64,000 nt of DNA from Myrica gale (taxonomy: Eukaryota > Streptophyta > Magnoliopsida > Fagales > Myricaceae), in assembly GCA_963930655.1 (NCBI GenBank), contig OZ005605.1, positions 17,429,501 to 17,493,500 of the forward strand, read 5' to 3'. The notes beneath the pieces were generated by a model that was given only the letters and a program-made list of their open reading frames with translations, was not told the DNA's origin and made no database searches. Made by a program: the position numbers and the translations under genes. Of the stretch, positions 48,041 to 58,595 are shown piece by piece (the stretch's first letter is position 1; each line of letters starts with the position of its first letter).

Positions 48041-49205
48041 GTTAATGTTATTGACAAATTCCGTTTCAAATTTGAGTTGTAATATTTGAATTATTTAGAT
48101 AAGAGTTTGTTTAAGTGTTCAAGATGTCTCCTAAGAAGAAGATTAGGATTGAAAAGCATTTGAATTACGAAGATTAGAATTGGAAAGCATTTGAATCATG
48201 ATGATAAAGATGAAGAACGTTCGAATTTTGAAAGAGGAGTTCAAATTCGCGAAGTGTGATCTGATCCTAAAATCTCTCAAGTTTATCTACGGAATATGAG
48301 CTTCGATTGATCTTCGTCTGACCTTAGCTCGAGCGACATTGACATTTTTTCATACAGTAAGTTTCGCTCTATTTTCGCCCTAGATTAGCTCGAGCTAAAT
48401 TTGCATTTTTCCATACAGTATATTTCGTCCTAGCTTCGCCCTAGCTTCGCTCGAGCTAAATTGCCCGTTTTTCATACAGTGTGTTTCGCCCTATCTTCGC
48501 TCGAGCGAAATCCCCCGTTTTTCAAATTGTCTTATCTTTCTCTATTTAAACCATGAGACCTCGTCCAAGTTGATTACCCAAGTTATTTCTTTCATTCCTT
48601 GGCGTCTTATGCTTGAGAGAAACATTCTTTGAGACCTTTGCACCTAAAGTGTTTATAGTTTCTCTCTCCTACATCAATCACCTAAATTACCATTGAAACC
48701 AACCTCTTGTGAGAAGCCTTCAGAGAGCTTAAGGAGATTGGCAGCCGGAGTTACCGGTGTTGAAGAGATTTACAAGAAGAACCTCAGAAGGCTGAGAGTT
48801 AACCGCAAGGGAGCGGGTCTAGGTTGGATTACCTAGATTATTACTTCGGGGTTGTCAGAGTCAAACAACTGGATGTTGCCCGTGTCTGAATCACCGGTGT
48901 AAGGTTTATCTTCTAGTGAATTTTTGGTGGCTGCTAGCCTGGAGTGGTTTTTTCCTTTGATAAGGTTTTTCACTTCGTCATCAAATCTCGTGTTTTGGTG
49001 TTTGATTGATTTATTATTTCTGATTGATATCTTTCTTTGATATTTGTTTTAATATTCCGCTGCATATTTGTTGATTGTTAAATATTTTTCGTATCTAGAT
49101 GAGACTCTTTTAGGACTTGTTCTAAATTTGTATATTCAAAAAAAAAAGTACCAACACATATTCACCCTCTCTAGGTGTTCTTTAGGGTCTAAATAGATTT
49201 TTCAC
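48041..49205 (+). mobile_element. Copia-like LTR
   Basis: The right part resembles plant Ty1/copia LTR ends: the block TATTCACCCTCTCTAGGTGT, then CTTTAGGGTCTAA, then a CA end. A degenerate primer-binding site (TTGGGGCTGAGAGCTGG, compare initiator tRNA-Met) follows at 49206. The left end near 48041 (TGTTAATG) is a guess. No internal region or second LTR is seen, so it would be solo or truncated. Confidence 0.45.
48322..48530. repeat. Tandem repeat, about 3.5 units of 50-62 bp
   Basis: Diverged units built on GCTCGAGCGA / GCTCGAGCTA, then TTTTTCATACAGT, then TTTCGCCCTA. It lies inside the putative copia LTR. Confidence 0.8.
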
Positions 49206-49229
49206 ATTGGGGCTGAGAGCTGGACATGT

Positions 49230-49845
49230 CGAGGAGAGAAAAAAATAATAAAAGAAAAATCATCACCTCTACCGCTACCGTAACCGATAAGGACATTATT
49301 GTGCCTTAGCGGTGAGGTGACGGTGTCAAATATGTGATTCTGTCAATTGCGGTGACGATTACGGTTTTTGCCAAACCGTCATCTACACTACCATTAACTA
49401 CCCCTAGTTGAGACTTAAGATGATTATTGATTATGTGACATACTTTTGTTGAGCTTTTGTTGGAATATGTTAGTTGGTTTATGTCACGTTGTTGGACAAT
49501 TTTATTAGACTTTAGTCTTTATGTTTGAATATGATATTATGTTGAACTTTTGGACAACTTATTATATTTGTTATGATTATTAATGATTATGATATTATGT
49601 TATAAATTTAAACAACCCAAAAAAATGAAAAAGCCGAAGGAAAAGCCCATTTTTTGGCACAACAGTTATACGGTTTAAGCAGTTACTGTATAACCGTTAC
49701 CGTTAATACCGTCACCGGCAAGAGCAGTTAACGTGTCTTAGCGGTACGGTGAGGGTGTCAATTATGTGATTTCGTCAATTGCGGTGACGGTGACGGTTTT
49801 TACCAAACCGTCACCTACACTACCGTTAACCACCCCTAGCTCTTT
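49230..49845. repeat. Two direct copies of a CGGTGACGG-rich block
   Basis: 49300-49406 and 49735-49840 are close matches (block AATTGCGGTGACG, then TTTTTNCCAAACCGTCANCTACACTACC) and both end in ACTACCCCTA or ACCACCCCTA, a hAT-like terminus. The middle is AT-rich with more ACCGTTACCG repeats. It is probably a hAT MITE inserted beside, or duplicated with, a second end. Confidence 0.55.
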
Positions 49846-50944
49846 CTAATAATTGGTCATTCTGTCTTGAACCGTCAACTCCTCTAACAGGAGAGCCGAA
49901 CACGTCAGCTTTGCCAACTCACCTTCAATTATTCCAAGTTAGCAGCACTCTCTCTATCCCAAACGACTTCGTTTATGCCTCTTCTTCTTCTTCGTTTATG
50001 CCTCACCTCCATTTCTTTCCACATCATTTCGGTCTCTGAGATCTCTCCCTCACTCCTCTAGTCCAAGGTGCTTGTGTTATTACATTTGTTCCACTGGTCA
50101 ATGATATGTGGTCCTTCTTTCTTGACTGTAGTATCCATGTTCTTCAAGAATGAATTTATCATATCCTTGTATGCTCCTGCACTCATGGATCTCTTATGAT
50201 ATGTTCTTTCCTCACTACGATAATCCTGTTTTGACCATTGAGAGTGATATCTTTTCCTTTGCATTTCTCTATCAAACCTTCTTCCTTCCAATATACCTTC
50301 AAACTCCATATCTTCCAAGCCAAGAATTTTCTTTATCTGCATTTTTGGGGCACTATTACATGTTTTGAGAATACCCATTGATCTCTCCAAAATTTCCCCG
50401 ACTCTTGGCAAGATGATGGTGGGGTTCACAGGCTATTGGATCACTTTCATTAGGCAGAGGAACAATCGCAAGTTGCATTTGATGCTCTATTTCACTAGAC
50501 ATGCTTTTACCTCCCTTGATCTAGTCTTGTTTTTGCACACTATGTGATCCTCAATGTTTTATTCTTCGAGAATATATATTTTGTTCAACCTCATGATGCT
50601 CTTCTGACCAGGCATGCATACCAAACACGTAGGATAACAGTAAGGACGTCTCATCATCTTTGGATTGCTCTAACTGGTATGGCCTGGTTCGGACAAAGCC
50701 AACATCTCTCTCCGGAGCACTATCACTGCCAAGAGAGTGCTCAGGTGATCCATCTTCAGGCATTTCACAAGCCGGGCTTGTCTCAATGGCGTCCGCTGGA
50801 ACAAACTGTACTAAAGGTTCTACTCTAAAGTACTAGGGTTTCTACTCTAAAATTCACAGCACTTAGGTAACCTCGTTCATAAGTTCAGTCCTTTCAATAT
50901 GTTCTCTTTGTTTAGTCTGACATTCCCAATCTCTATTTTTTCTG
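49846..50944. other. Unassigned region
   Basis: Short overlapping frames exist on both strands. The minus-strand 123-codon frame (50058-50429) is acidic and basic-rich but matches nothing I recognise and may be chance. No gene is called. Confidence 0.3.
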
Positions 50945-51269
50945 ATGTAAGAACCATATCAAGCGATGATCAAATGGGTTACTCGAAAACACAAGTCTCA
51001 CAACCGGGGTGAGCTGCGCGAAAGAACTATTTCTTGTCGTAGTTTGTTTTGAGCCCGCTTTCAAGCTTTTGGAGAAACAGAAAATAGATACTCTGTAGTT
51101 AGAAGCCCATATGGCTTATAAATACTCCCTAATTATAATAGGAAACATCAAATAACAGAATTTTCTGACATTTACTTTTATCTTTGGAGAGCCAATCTCG
51201 AATTTGGCCATTGTATTTTCCTTTCATTTTCTTGGAATCCAAACACTTTTCAAATTCAGGTTTGTTACA
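50945..51269 (+). mobile_element. 5' LTR of the polygalacturonase-carrying retroelement
   Basis: The right 220 bp (from about 51050) aligns with the 3' LTR (53725-53944) and ends TTCAGGTTTGTTACA exactly as it does. The left part does not align clearly, and the start (TGTAAG at 50945) is only a candidate. No target duplication is found on this side. The LTRs have diverged substantially, so the element is old or its 5' end was replaced. Confidence 0.6.
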
Positions 51270-51271
51270 AT

Positions 51272-51283
51272 TGGTAGCAGAGC
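51272..51283 (+). other. Primer-binding site
   Basis: TGGTAGCAGAGC starts two bases after the LTR end. It matches the initiator tRNA-Met complement TGGTATCAGAGC used by many plant LTR elements except for one base. Confidence 0.8.
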
Positions 51284-51295
51284 AACGATCTTGTC

Positions 51296-51637
51296 ATGGA
51301 CTTGAACACACTTCAAGATCTATCCAAACAATATTTCCAAATTATGGAAACACTCAATCGGTTGAAGAATCTCCAGAAGCAGATAAGAGAAAATATACAG
51401 TGCATGTCTCTCAACTTGGAGAAATTAAAGGACCAGATGAAAGAAGAAGACGAAGAGTCGAAGGTAGAAGAATATGAAGAATGCAAACAAGAAAAAATAG
51501 AAGAGGAGATTGAAGCGATTAACGGAAATTCACGAGTACAAGAGAAAGAAATGGGTGCACAGAGAAAGGATACAACAAGGGTTCCAGAGTACTTTAAGAA
51601 ATTAGCACCTTCCCTTGCAAGTCATCATCTTGACTGA
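51296..51637 (+). CDS. Coiled-coil ORF of the retroelement (gag-like position)
   Basis: A 113-residue open frame starting MDLNTLQDLSKQYFQIMETL, 12 bases after the primer-binding site. It is highly charged, with heptad-like Leu/Ile spacing over residues 1-50 and a Glu/Lys-rich middle, so a coiled coil is likely. It has no zinc knuckle, protease or polymerase domain. By position it replaces gag, and it might be a truncated gag N terminus. Many plant gypsy gag ORFs begin this way. A (GAA)n run follows at 51720-51750. Function is not assigned. Confidence 0.5.
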   Translation: MDLNTLQDLSKQYFQIMETLNRLKNLQKQIRENIQCMSLNLEKLKDQMKEEDEESKVEEYEECKQEKIEEEIEAINGNSRVQEKEMGAQRKDTTRVPEYFKKLAPSLASHHLD

Positions 51638-52132
51638 GAGCCTCAACCCATAGTGCTTCAAACTATTATCACCATTGGTTCTTCAAGAGCATAAAACAAT
51701 AAAGAACAGGAGGAAGCGAAAGAAGAAGAAGAAGAAGAAGAAAAGGAAAAAACAAGAAGGAAAATACACACGTACTAGAGTGGATTTACGTTATGGGTGT
51801 TGTTGTCAACATGACATTCAATTGTGAAGCAATTTGTTAAACGGGTACTTTGGCAAATATGGAATTTGGGTCCCAATTGATTTTAAGTGGAAGAATATAC
51901 AAGCATGTTTGTTGTTTTCACAATGATTTTTGGATTCTTGTGAAGTAGATTTTCAATTTGGGCCCATTCGATTTGTAAGCGGTGGAATGTTTGGTCAAAT
52001 GTTGGAAAATTGCATGAGCATTTTTTCGGAGCACCAGCCACCAAGTGTTTGTTGTATGTCTCTCAAAAGAACCAAGCTCACATTACAAAAGTACAAACTC
52101 TAAGGATATGCCACCACACTGTCACAATTTCT

Positions 52133-53535
52133 TGAATTTCGCGCTGTGGAAGCTGGTGTCACTCAAGCATTTCTAAATGTCATCTTCTATCTCAATTCAC
52201 TTGTTGACACAGGTGGAGCCAAGACTTTTGACCCAACAAGCCTGTCGTTGACAAGAAACTTCAATCTCATCAGTCCTCTGTCTCTGGTTAGATAAAGATG
52301 CAACAATTTTGGGTTCAACAACCTTTGAGAATTGGCAAGTCATTGATCCTCTCCAATCAAATGGCTGAGGTAGGAAGCTGCCTGAGGGAAGGCATCCATG
52401 CCTCATTTCTGGACATCATTTGACTAATGTCGTCATAACAGGTGATACTGGAACTCTTGGTGGCCAAGGTGACATTGGGTGGAAATGGTTTAGAACTAGA
52501 AACTTGAACTATACACGACACCATTTGGTAGAGTTGAGGAATTCAACTGGGGTTGTCATCTCAAACTTAACCTTCTTGAACTCACCATTCTTGACCATTC
52601 CTCCTAGGGCTGAAAATCGACTAGTCGGTTCTATTTTGAGCCCAAATCGTGGGTTGAACCGACTGGTTCAGTTCTAAGGAAATCTCAACCGACAGCCAAA
52701 CTGTGGGCTGGGAGAAACGGCCAGGTCGACCAGGTTCAGTCGGTTTGGGCCTAAAATGGGTCCAATTTTTTCTACAGTGGCCCACGGGGACTTCGTCGTC
52801 TTCCAGGCCACCTTCAACTGTTAGCTCAAAGCTCGACTTGTCTTCCATTGTGTAATCAACTTTGTCGGAGTCTCTATTTTGCAAACAGTTTGGTCTTGAT
52901 CATCAGGAGCTGTTGGACTTGGCCTTGAGCTTCCAAATGCACAAAACACGTCCAATCAATCTTGAGCATGCTCTGGTTATGCCCATTGTATGGACGAGTA
53001 CTGCAAAGCAAGAGTGGAGTTCTAGAACAAGAGAGAGAGAGAGACGCCGACAGGGTGTAGGGGCCGAGGGCCGCTAGGGTTTCAAAAGGGGGAAGGGGCA
53101 AAAGAAATGAAGGCCGAAGGAGGGGGGTCGGGGAAATTTCTAAAGGGAGGAAGGGGTGTCACACCCCACACTGAAAAAAGAAGAAGACAACATTACTGGC
53201 ATACCCTTGGTTTGGCCCTTTGGGTCCCCAGAACCGTGGGCCGAACCGACCCATTTGGATCTAGGAAAAAAGGGCTTGACAGCCGAACCGAGCTGCCCCA
53301 AAACCAGCCGGGCGGAGTCGGTTTCGGCCCAAACCTGTACAGGCCTAATTCCTCCAGTAAATTGCAGGGGAAGAGTTGAGACTATTTTTTCTAGATCCAG
53401 TATATTGCAGGGGAAGAGTAGCCACTATTTTTTTTCCTGGATGTTCAGCCAAGTTACTATCTAGAATGTCATAATTCTTGCTCCTATGGATCCTTCAAAT
53501 ACAGATAGGATACAAATACAAATGGGATAGAGCAA
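52133..53535 (+). pseudogene. Captured polygalacturonase (GH28) fragment, intronless
   Basis: Conceptual reading gives a pectin-degrading GH28 protein. The pieces are the region around FYLNSLVDTGGAK (52185), LWLDKDATILGS (52281), LPEGRHPCLISGHHLTNVVI then TGDTGTLGGQGD (52380-52480), WFRTRNLNYTRHHLVELRNS and VVISNLTFLNSP. After the hAT insertion it continues with PPVNCRGR and VIILAPMDPSNTD (about 53467-53505). Several stops and frameshifts interrupt it. The C-terminal catalytic half is missing. No introns are visible across at least 640 coding bases, and it has the same orientation as the surrounding LTRs, which suggests capture through RNA. A 43-bp duplicate of the AATTGCAGGGGAAGAGT block lies at 53354-53440. 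Confidence 0.78.
52605..53347. mobile_element. hAT-type element inside the polygalacturonase relic
   Basis: It starts TAGGGCTGAAAATCG and ends, inverted, TAGGCCTGTACAGGTTTGGG. Perfect 8-bp target duplications ATTCCTCC lie at 52597-52604 and 53348-53355. The reading frame of the polygalacturonase resumes across it. Length is 743 bp. Subterminal regions are rich in CCGACT/GGTT and the element has no transposase. Confidence 0.9.
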
Positions 53536-53583
53536 AAATAAACATAAGTTTGATTAGTTTCAATCTCGAGGACCAGGTTGTTT

Positions 53584-53598
53584 GAAGGAAAAAAGAAA
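53584..53598 (+). other. Polypurine tract
   Basis: GAAGGAAAAAAGAAA lies directly before the TG of the 3' LTR, the position of the plus-strand primer in LTR retroelements. Confidence 0.75.
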
Positions 53599-53944
53599 TG
53601 TAACGCACCAACATTAGTTTAGCTAATAGACTCAACTATTATTTCAATTATGGTAATGAGCCTTTGTTGATTTCCAGTTGGCAAGATAGTTATGTGTTTG
53701 GGTTGAGCTTTTAGAGTCTATTGGGCTAGCTGTTAAAATGGTTGGACCAGACCCATGAAGTAAGGAGTTAGTTAGAAGCTCATGTGGCTATTAATACTTT
53801 GTAATCGTAATAGGAAGCATCAAAGAACATAATTGTCTAGCATTTAGTTTTATATTTGGAGACTAACCAATCTCAAATTTGGTCATTATATTTTTCTTTC
53901 ATTTTCTTAGAATCCAAATTCCTTTCAAATTCAGGTTTGTTACA
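53599..53944 (+). mobile_element. 3' LTR of the polygalacturonase-carrying retroelement
   Basis: A 346-bp LTR with TGTAAC...GTTACA inverted ends, preceded by the polypurine tract. Its right half matches the 5' LTR end. It has a TATA-like TATTAATACTTTG near 53792. The 5 bases after it are GCTAC; no partner copy was found upstream. Confidence 0.78.
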
Positions 53945-54393
53945 GCTACATGGTTGCAGAATGGGGGAAGGTCCCCTAACCACCCCTGGCTGCCGCTCGG
54001 GTGGATCTGGGCGGCTAGGGGTGGAGGCGGGATTGCTCCCACCCTCCACCGTGAATGGGTCGGGGTGGGACTGCCTCCCCACTCGAACCTTTTTCAAATT
54101 TTTTTAATATTATAAGATTTTTAAATTTTATACATTTTTATTTACTTTAGATTTTAGATTTTAGTTTTAAATTTTAAACATGTTTATATTATTATTTATT
54201 TTATTGACACGTGTCACCTTGCAACTTGCGATTGGATAGGAAGGATTTTCTGTTAAATGTGTCTTAACGACATTGAGTATAGTGATGTTTCGTACTAAAA
54301 TGACAAACTCAATAAGCTTTTTTATTTTAAAAAAAAAAACACTAAACCTAGTGAGTATTTGTAATTTTTCATTTTGCTTTTATCATTTGACAG
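53945..54393. other. Non-coding spacer with GC-rich patch
   Basis: A GC-rich stretch (53955-54090) with CCACCCCTGGC / GCTAGGGGTGG inverted blocks may be a further small hAT-like remnant. The rest is AT-rich. No gene. Confidence 0.35.
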
Positions 54394-54580
54394 GGCATTC
54401 ACAAAGGGCTACAAGGTAGACATGTGATTCTAGTCGTGGAATTTGGTCGCAGTGACAAGGATGATAAAAATTATTAGATGGTCAAGAATTTATGGAGTAA
54501 AATATGGAAAAGCAAAAGTTATGATAAGATTGCTAGAGATTTTACCATTAGACATGACGAAGGTTACAGTACAATTGTTT
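54394..54580 (+). pseudogene. Papain-like protease fragment, copy 2 (last exon)
   Basis: It starts after a CAG acceptor and matches the exon at 30162: GIHKGLQGRHVILVVEFGRS, a TAG, then VKNLWSK. The catalytic His position is kept, while the KNSWG motif is altered to KNLWS. Part of the 5' end of the exon (YEGPKNLES) is deleted. It is followed by the same 3' flank as the copy at 30.3 kb. Confidence 0.75.
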
Positions 54581-55099
54581 TGGTTTATAACAGTTGCACT
54601 TGCACCCTTTAAGCATTGTGCTCATTACGCAGTATCAGTTTATTTAGTTTTATGGTCTTATTGTATCCAAGTATAGCTGAATAAAACCTGCAACAAAACG
54701 GTTTAATTTATATGATCAGTCTGAACATTGTCATGACAAAAGAAAGAAAAAAAAGAGAATCAACATCAATTTAATTGAATTTGCCCTCGTCCTTATTCAA
54801 GGAGAAAGAAAGAAGATTAAGAGGGTTCCATAATTATTTAGCGAAAAAAAAGGTTCCATAATTGTATGCTGTTTAGAAACAAAAAGTTGGGTTGTCCTAA
54901 GTCTAATTCATAATATTATGAGTTTAATATTCTCTAATTTTTGAACCAAGGAAATGAGCAGTGAGCCGTAGAGTTGGCATTTTCTTTCCTGCCTAAATTT
55001 GAAATCAAACAAAATAGTTTAAACCCTAACAAAAAATACAGGGTGAAAGAGTATTTAAAATTTCTAGTCACGGTGAAACAATTTTTTGGGAAGGAAATA
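54581..55099. other. Protease 3' flank and spacer
   Basis: About 54580-54760 matches 30440-30640 (block ACGGTTTAATTT). The remaining sequence is AT-rich, with no recognised gene on either strand. Confidence 0.5.
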
Positions 55100-58000
55100 A
55101 GTGGCCCACAGGCAGAAAAGGCCACCAACATCTCACAATAAGTATTTGGAATTGAATTAGAAAAAAGCCGCGCAAATCATGCGACAAGCCCACAGCATAA
55201 TCTCCCAAGATAGATGCATCACATATATAAAACCGCTATCCACACGTATATCAAGAAATTAAACTCAGCGTCAAATAATCAACTTCACAAAAGACCACAA
55301 TTACTAGTGTCTTCCATTCAGATTATGTATTTACATACTCCCAATAACTTTCTTAAATTGCATGAGCACGTCACCTCTGAAAAATCTATTCTCTTCACAA
55401 TCACTTCTCTTCAAGGTACTCCACCTGAAAGTAACAAAGAAAAATGTCACCCCCTAAACTACATACAAAAGAACCCACCCACCAATAGGCCTATTAAAAG
55501 GCCATGAAAAATAAAATCTCCTCAACTCATTCGGGACGCTAGTAGCAACCATTTCCCCAATTCAATAAAAATCTATGATTCTCTCGGACCCTGTTTTTCA
55601 TTTTCACCCTCCCAAAATTTGTCCTCTATAGTCCAACTTAATATTTGCCTTTCGACTCTAGATCTACTTTCCGCACTGGCACATTACAGAATCAGAGAAG
55701 GTAAAGAAAGACTTGTGTGTGATGTCCATGTCTAAATGAATCTTTTGGAGTAGAGTAAAATCTATCGTGAAAAATTATCCAACCACAGGAGTTGCCAAAT
55801 TTTTGTAAGACTTCTTCGGCAAATTGATTTATAAATCCCACAGAAGTTTTTAGCAGTTAAGTATCCAGCTGAACACAAATTTAGGACCCCAAATGAAAAA
55901 CTATTAACAGAATGTGGAAATCCCAATGACAAGCAGAACCACTGCGTAAATACTTCAAAAGGATAAGCAAATCAATTTATGTTAATTTCTAGTAACAACA
56001 AACAAAAAAGTCTACAACAGAGAAGTAAATTTTACCTGCTTTGATTTGAGAAAAAGCATTGTCTATAAGCATTGGGACTCATAATCAAGAACTTTGCTTT
56101 CAAAAGAATTAAAGAAACCTAGTGATCAAAAACTTTGCATGTGTGAGACTTGATCCGACGAATCATGTTGCCATGGATAGTTATCTTAGGAGAGACTTGC
56201 AATAAATATTTCATAAAAAGATAAAGCAAAGGACAATTGTTTACAAGAAACAAATATTCACATGTAGAGATCATGGGCTAATGAAAGGCAGGACAAAAGG
56301 AGCCGAATTGACAGAGTCAAAAAACTCATTACAGCAAAGTATTCTCACATCCTCTCACATATACTACCAACTACAACTTTGTGCATAATGACAACAGTAT
56401 AACAAGAACTTATAACAAAACATTACCATCATCTCAGTAACTCAAACCACACTTGCATATCACGAAATAGACATACTAACCATTTCAACGGTTACTTTGC
56501 CAAAACCATTCTGTCCCAATGCGTGAACCTAAATGAACCCGGGGGCAAAAGAAAAAGAAGGAATAAGCCATCAACCTCATGCGTATGTAGAGCTTCACTA
56601 AATAAACAAGTACTACCTTCTAATATATTAGTCAAAATAGTAGTCAAGACTGCGCTAAAGAAAACCCACATTCCATTAATCACTCTCAAAACTTTCAATT
56701 GCCAAGGATGCAAGCACACTTTCCCACCACATATTATCTGTATCCCAGACAAACTACAAAATAAAAGTAACAGATAATGCAAAAGCTAGAACTAAAAGGA
56801 AATACTTAGTGGTGGAGAATTTTGATTCATGAAGAAGGTTCTTCTCGCCTTGACTACAAGTTTTTGAAGAACCAACAACAAAGAGGCTGGCAATATTGTT
56901 CAGGAAAGGGCATCAGATATTTGAAGTAGAACAAGAGTATCGAGGATAAGAAGGCATGCGGAGGAGTTAAGGAAAAAAATCTAGTAGAACAAGAAGGGTT
57001 GAAGGACTACAACACAAAAAGTGGAGTGATACAGTCATGAGAAAGACAAGAAGACAATCTGGAGAGGATGTCTGGTATTTTTGAAGCCATATTGGCTATA
57101 GTATATCTTAGGTATCCTTGAAATAACCGAAAATGGCTCATGCTCTTCAAAGGTTGTATGCCACTCAAAACATTTTTTTATGCACAAGGGTCATATCTGT
57201 CTTAGCCATTAAAAAAAAAAAAAGCAATCACAGGGCCATGGCCCAGACGATACTGAGTGGCACAAGAGGAGCCCTGTCACCTATTCCTATTTCCTGGAAT
57301 TAACAACCCTGGTGGTCGACTTAACATAATTACAGAGATCTTTCCATCTATCAAGCCAATTTGGTAAGGCAAGAAAAACAATAACCTCATAAAATTAAGT
57401 GCCCAAGTTGCCAAGACATTATCCAATCACTCAACATTACCTTGCTCATACTCGGGAGGTTTTAGCCTAAAAGATAGTACCGACGTTTCAACTATCCCAC
57501 TGAAGACCTCAGATTGATAGGTCTTAATCGTGCCTCCGTCGGCGAGATCCTTGGCGTCAAAGGTAATGTAAAGTATGAATCCAGCGACAACCCCGCACAT
57601 CGCCTTCAAAACCTTCACAAATTCCAGCTTGCCTTTCTTTTTCTGCACAGCATCCAATGTCATCATGTACAGATACAAGCTATCACTGAGGATCGCTATT
57701 TCTGTTTCTAAACCAACGGTAGATTTGAAAAGAATATCACCTTCAAAATCCAAAAAAACAATAAAAAAACACACCTCGAAGCGACGGTTGTATTCGTCGA
57801 TTGCAAGCTGTGCAAACCCACCGACCTCGATGCGTTGTCTCTCTCCCGTAATGTCGTATGGTTGGATCAGACCACAAGAGAAGACCTTAGGCATGGCGGG
57901 AACGTCAAAGCCCTAAAACGGGATCAACCAAAAGCTAATAATTATTTTTTCGTTTAAACAAAAATAACATCTGGCATAGGAAGAGGCATAAGCGAAGGAA

Positions 58001-58290
58001 ACGGATTGCACATACGTCTGACTTCAAAAGATGAGATTCAAAGAAGAGGTATTCCTCGTCGGTCATCTCGTGCTCCCCGTCATAATAGTCGCTATGCTCT
58101 TCGGCCATTTGCTTCTCTACGGAGCAATTACCCTCTGCTCCCATTTGCTTCTCTACCGATTTAACCATATCCATGATTCTCCAAACAGCCGGCCAACAAT
58201 GAGAGCAAGGAGAAGACGAACCCTAGTCCCTACCGAGTAGCGAACAAGCAAGCAGAAAACAAACCTTATGATGGGCCTTCTTTGGAATTA
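55100..58290. repeat. Duplication family S2, copy C
   Basis: A 3.2-kb block matching copy B (31740-36050 without the LINE) and copy A. It contains the 3' flank and the only intact cystatin-like gene of the window. No transposon has landed in it. Confidence 0.85.
57427..58174 (-). CDS. Cystatin-like protein (phytocystatin fold), intact
   Basis: Three exons on the minus strand: 58016-58174, 57775-57912 and 57427-57642. Junctions are phase 0 with GT-AG introns, giving 170 residues. Residues 1-53 are an acidic N-terminal extension containing two EKQM motifs and DEEYLFFESH. Residues 84-95 (GGFAQLAIDEYN) match the phytocystatin Gly-Gly plus LA-rich helix motif. Residues 104-128 (KLEFVKVLKAM then CGVVAGFILYITF) match strand 2 and the first binding loop. 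The loop motif QxVxG reads GVVAG, so the Gln is missing, and the C-terminal Pro-Trp loop is not recognisable. Papain-like protease inhibition is therefore doubtful; family membership is the safer statement. No signal peptide is seen. A donor-like CAAG|GTAATG near the stop leaves a longer isoform possible. Confidence 0.72.
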
Positions 58291-58595
58291 GGTTTCGGTG
58301 TTGGTTTTTGTTTATGGTTGAAATATTAACGGGGTAATATCACTTTAACCCTTGAAGTTACACATAAATATTAAAGAGGACTCTAAATTATATATTAAAT
58401 TTACTAAGTTCTCTAATATACCAGTTAAGTTAGCTAATATATCAATTTTAGCCCCCCATCTAATTTTTGCCATCCAAACGGACAGAATCCTGGTCACGTG
58501 CGCATGAACGGCCATTTTAAATTCGAAATCATCCTCTTCCAACTTTCTCCAGAACATTTTTACATCTTCTCTTGCAAGCAACTCCCATTATCTGG
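58291..58595. other. Upstream flank of the cystatin-like gene
   Basis: AT-rich and non-coding. It would hold the promoter of the minus-strand cystatin-like gene if that is transcribed. Its right end is the left target duplication of the next element. Confidence 0.4.

Noticed and set aside
53945-54110. GC-rich inverted blocks as a further complete hAT element
   Set aside because: No matching 8-bp duplications or paired ends could be fixed; kept only as spacer.
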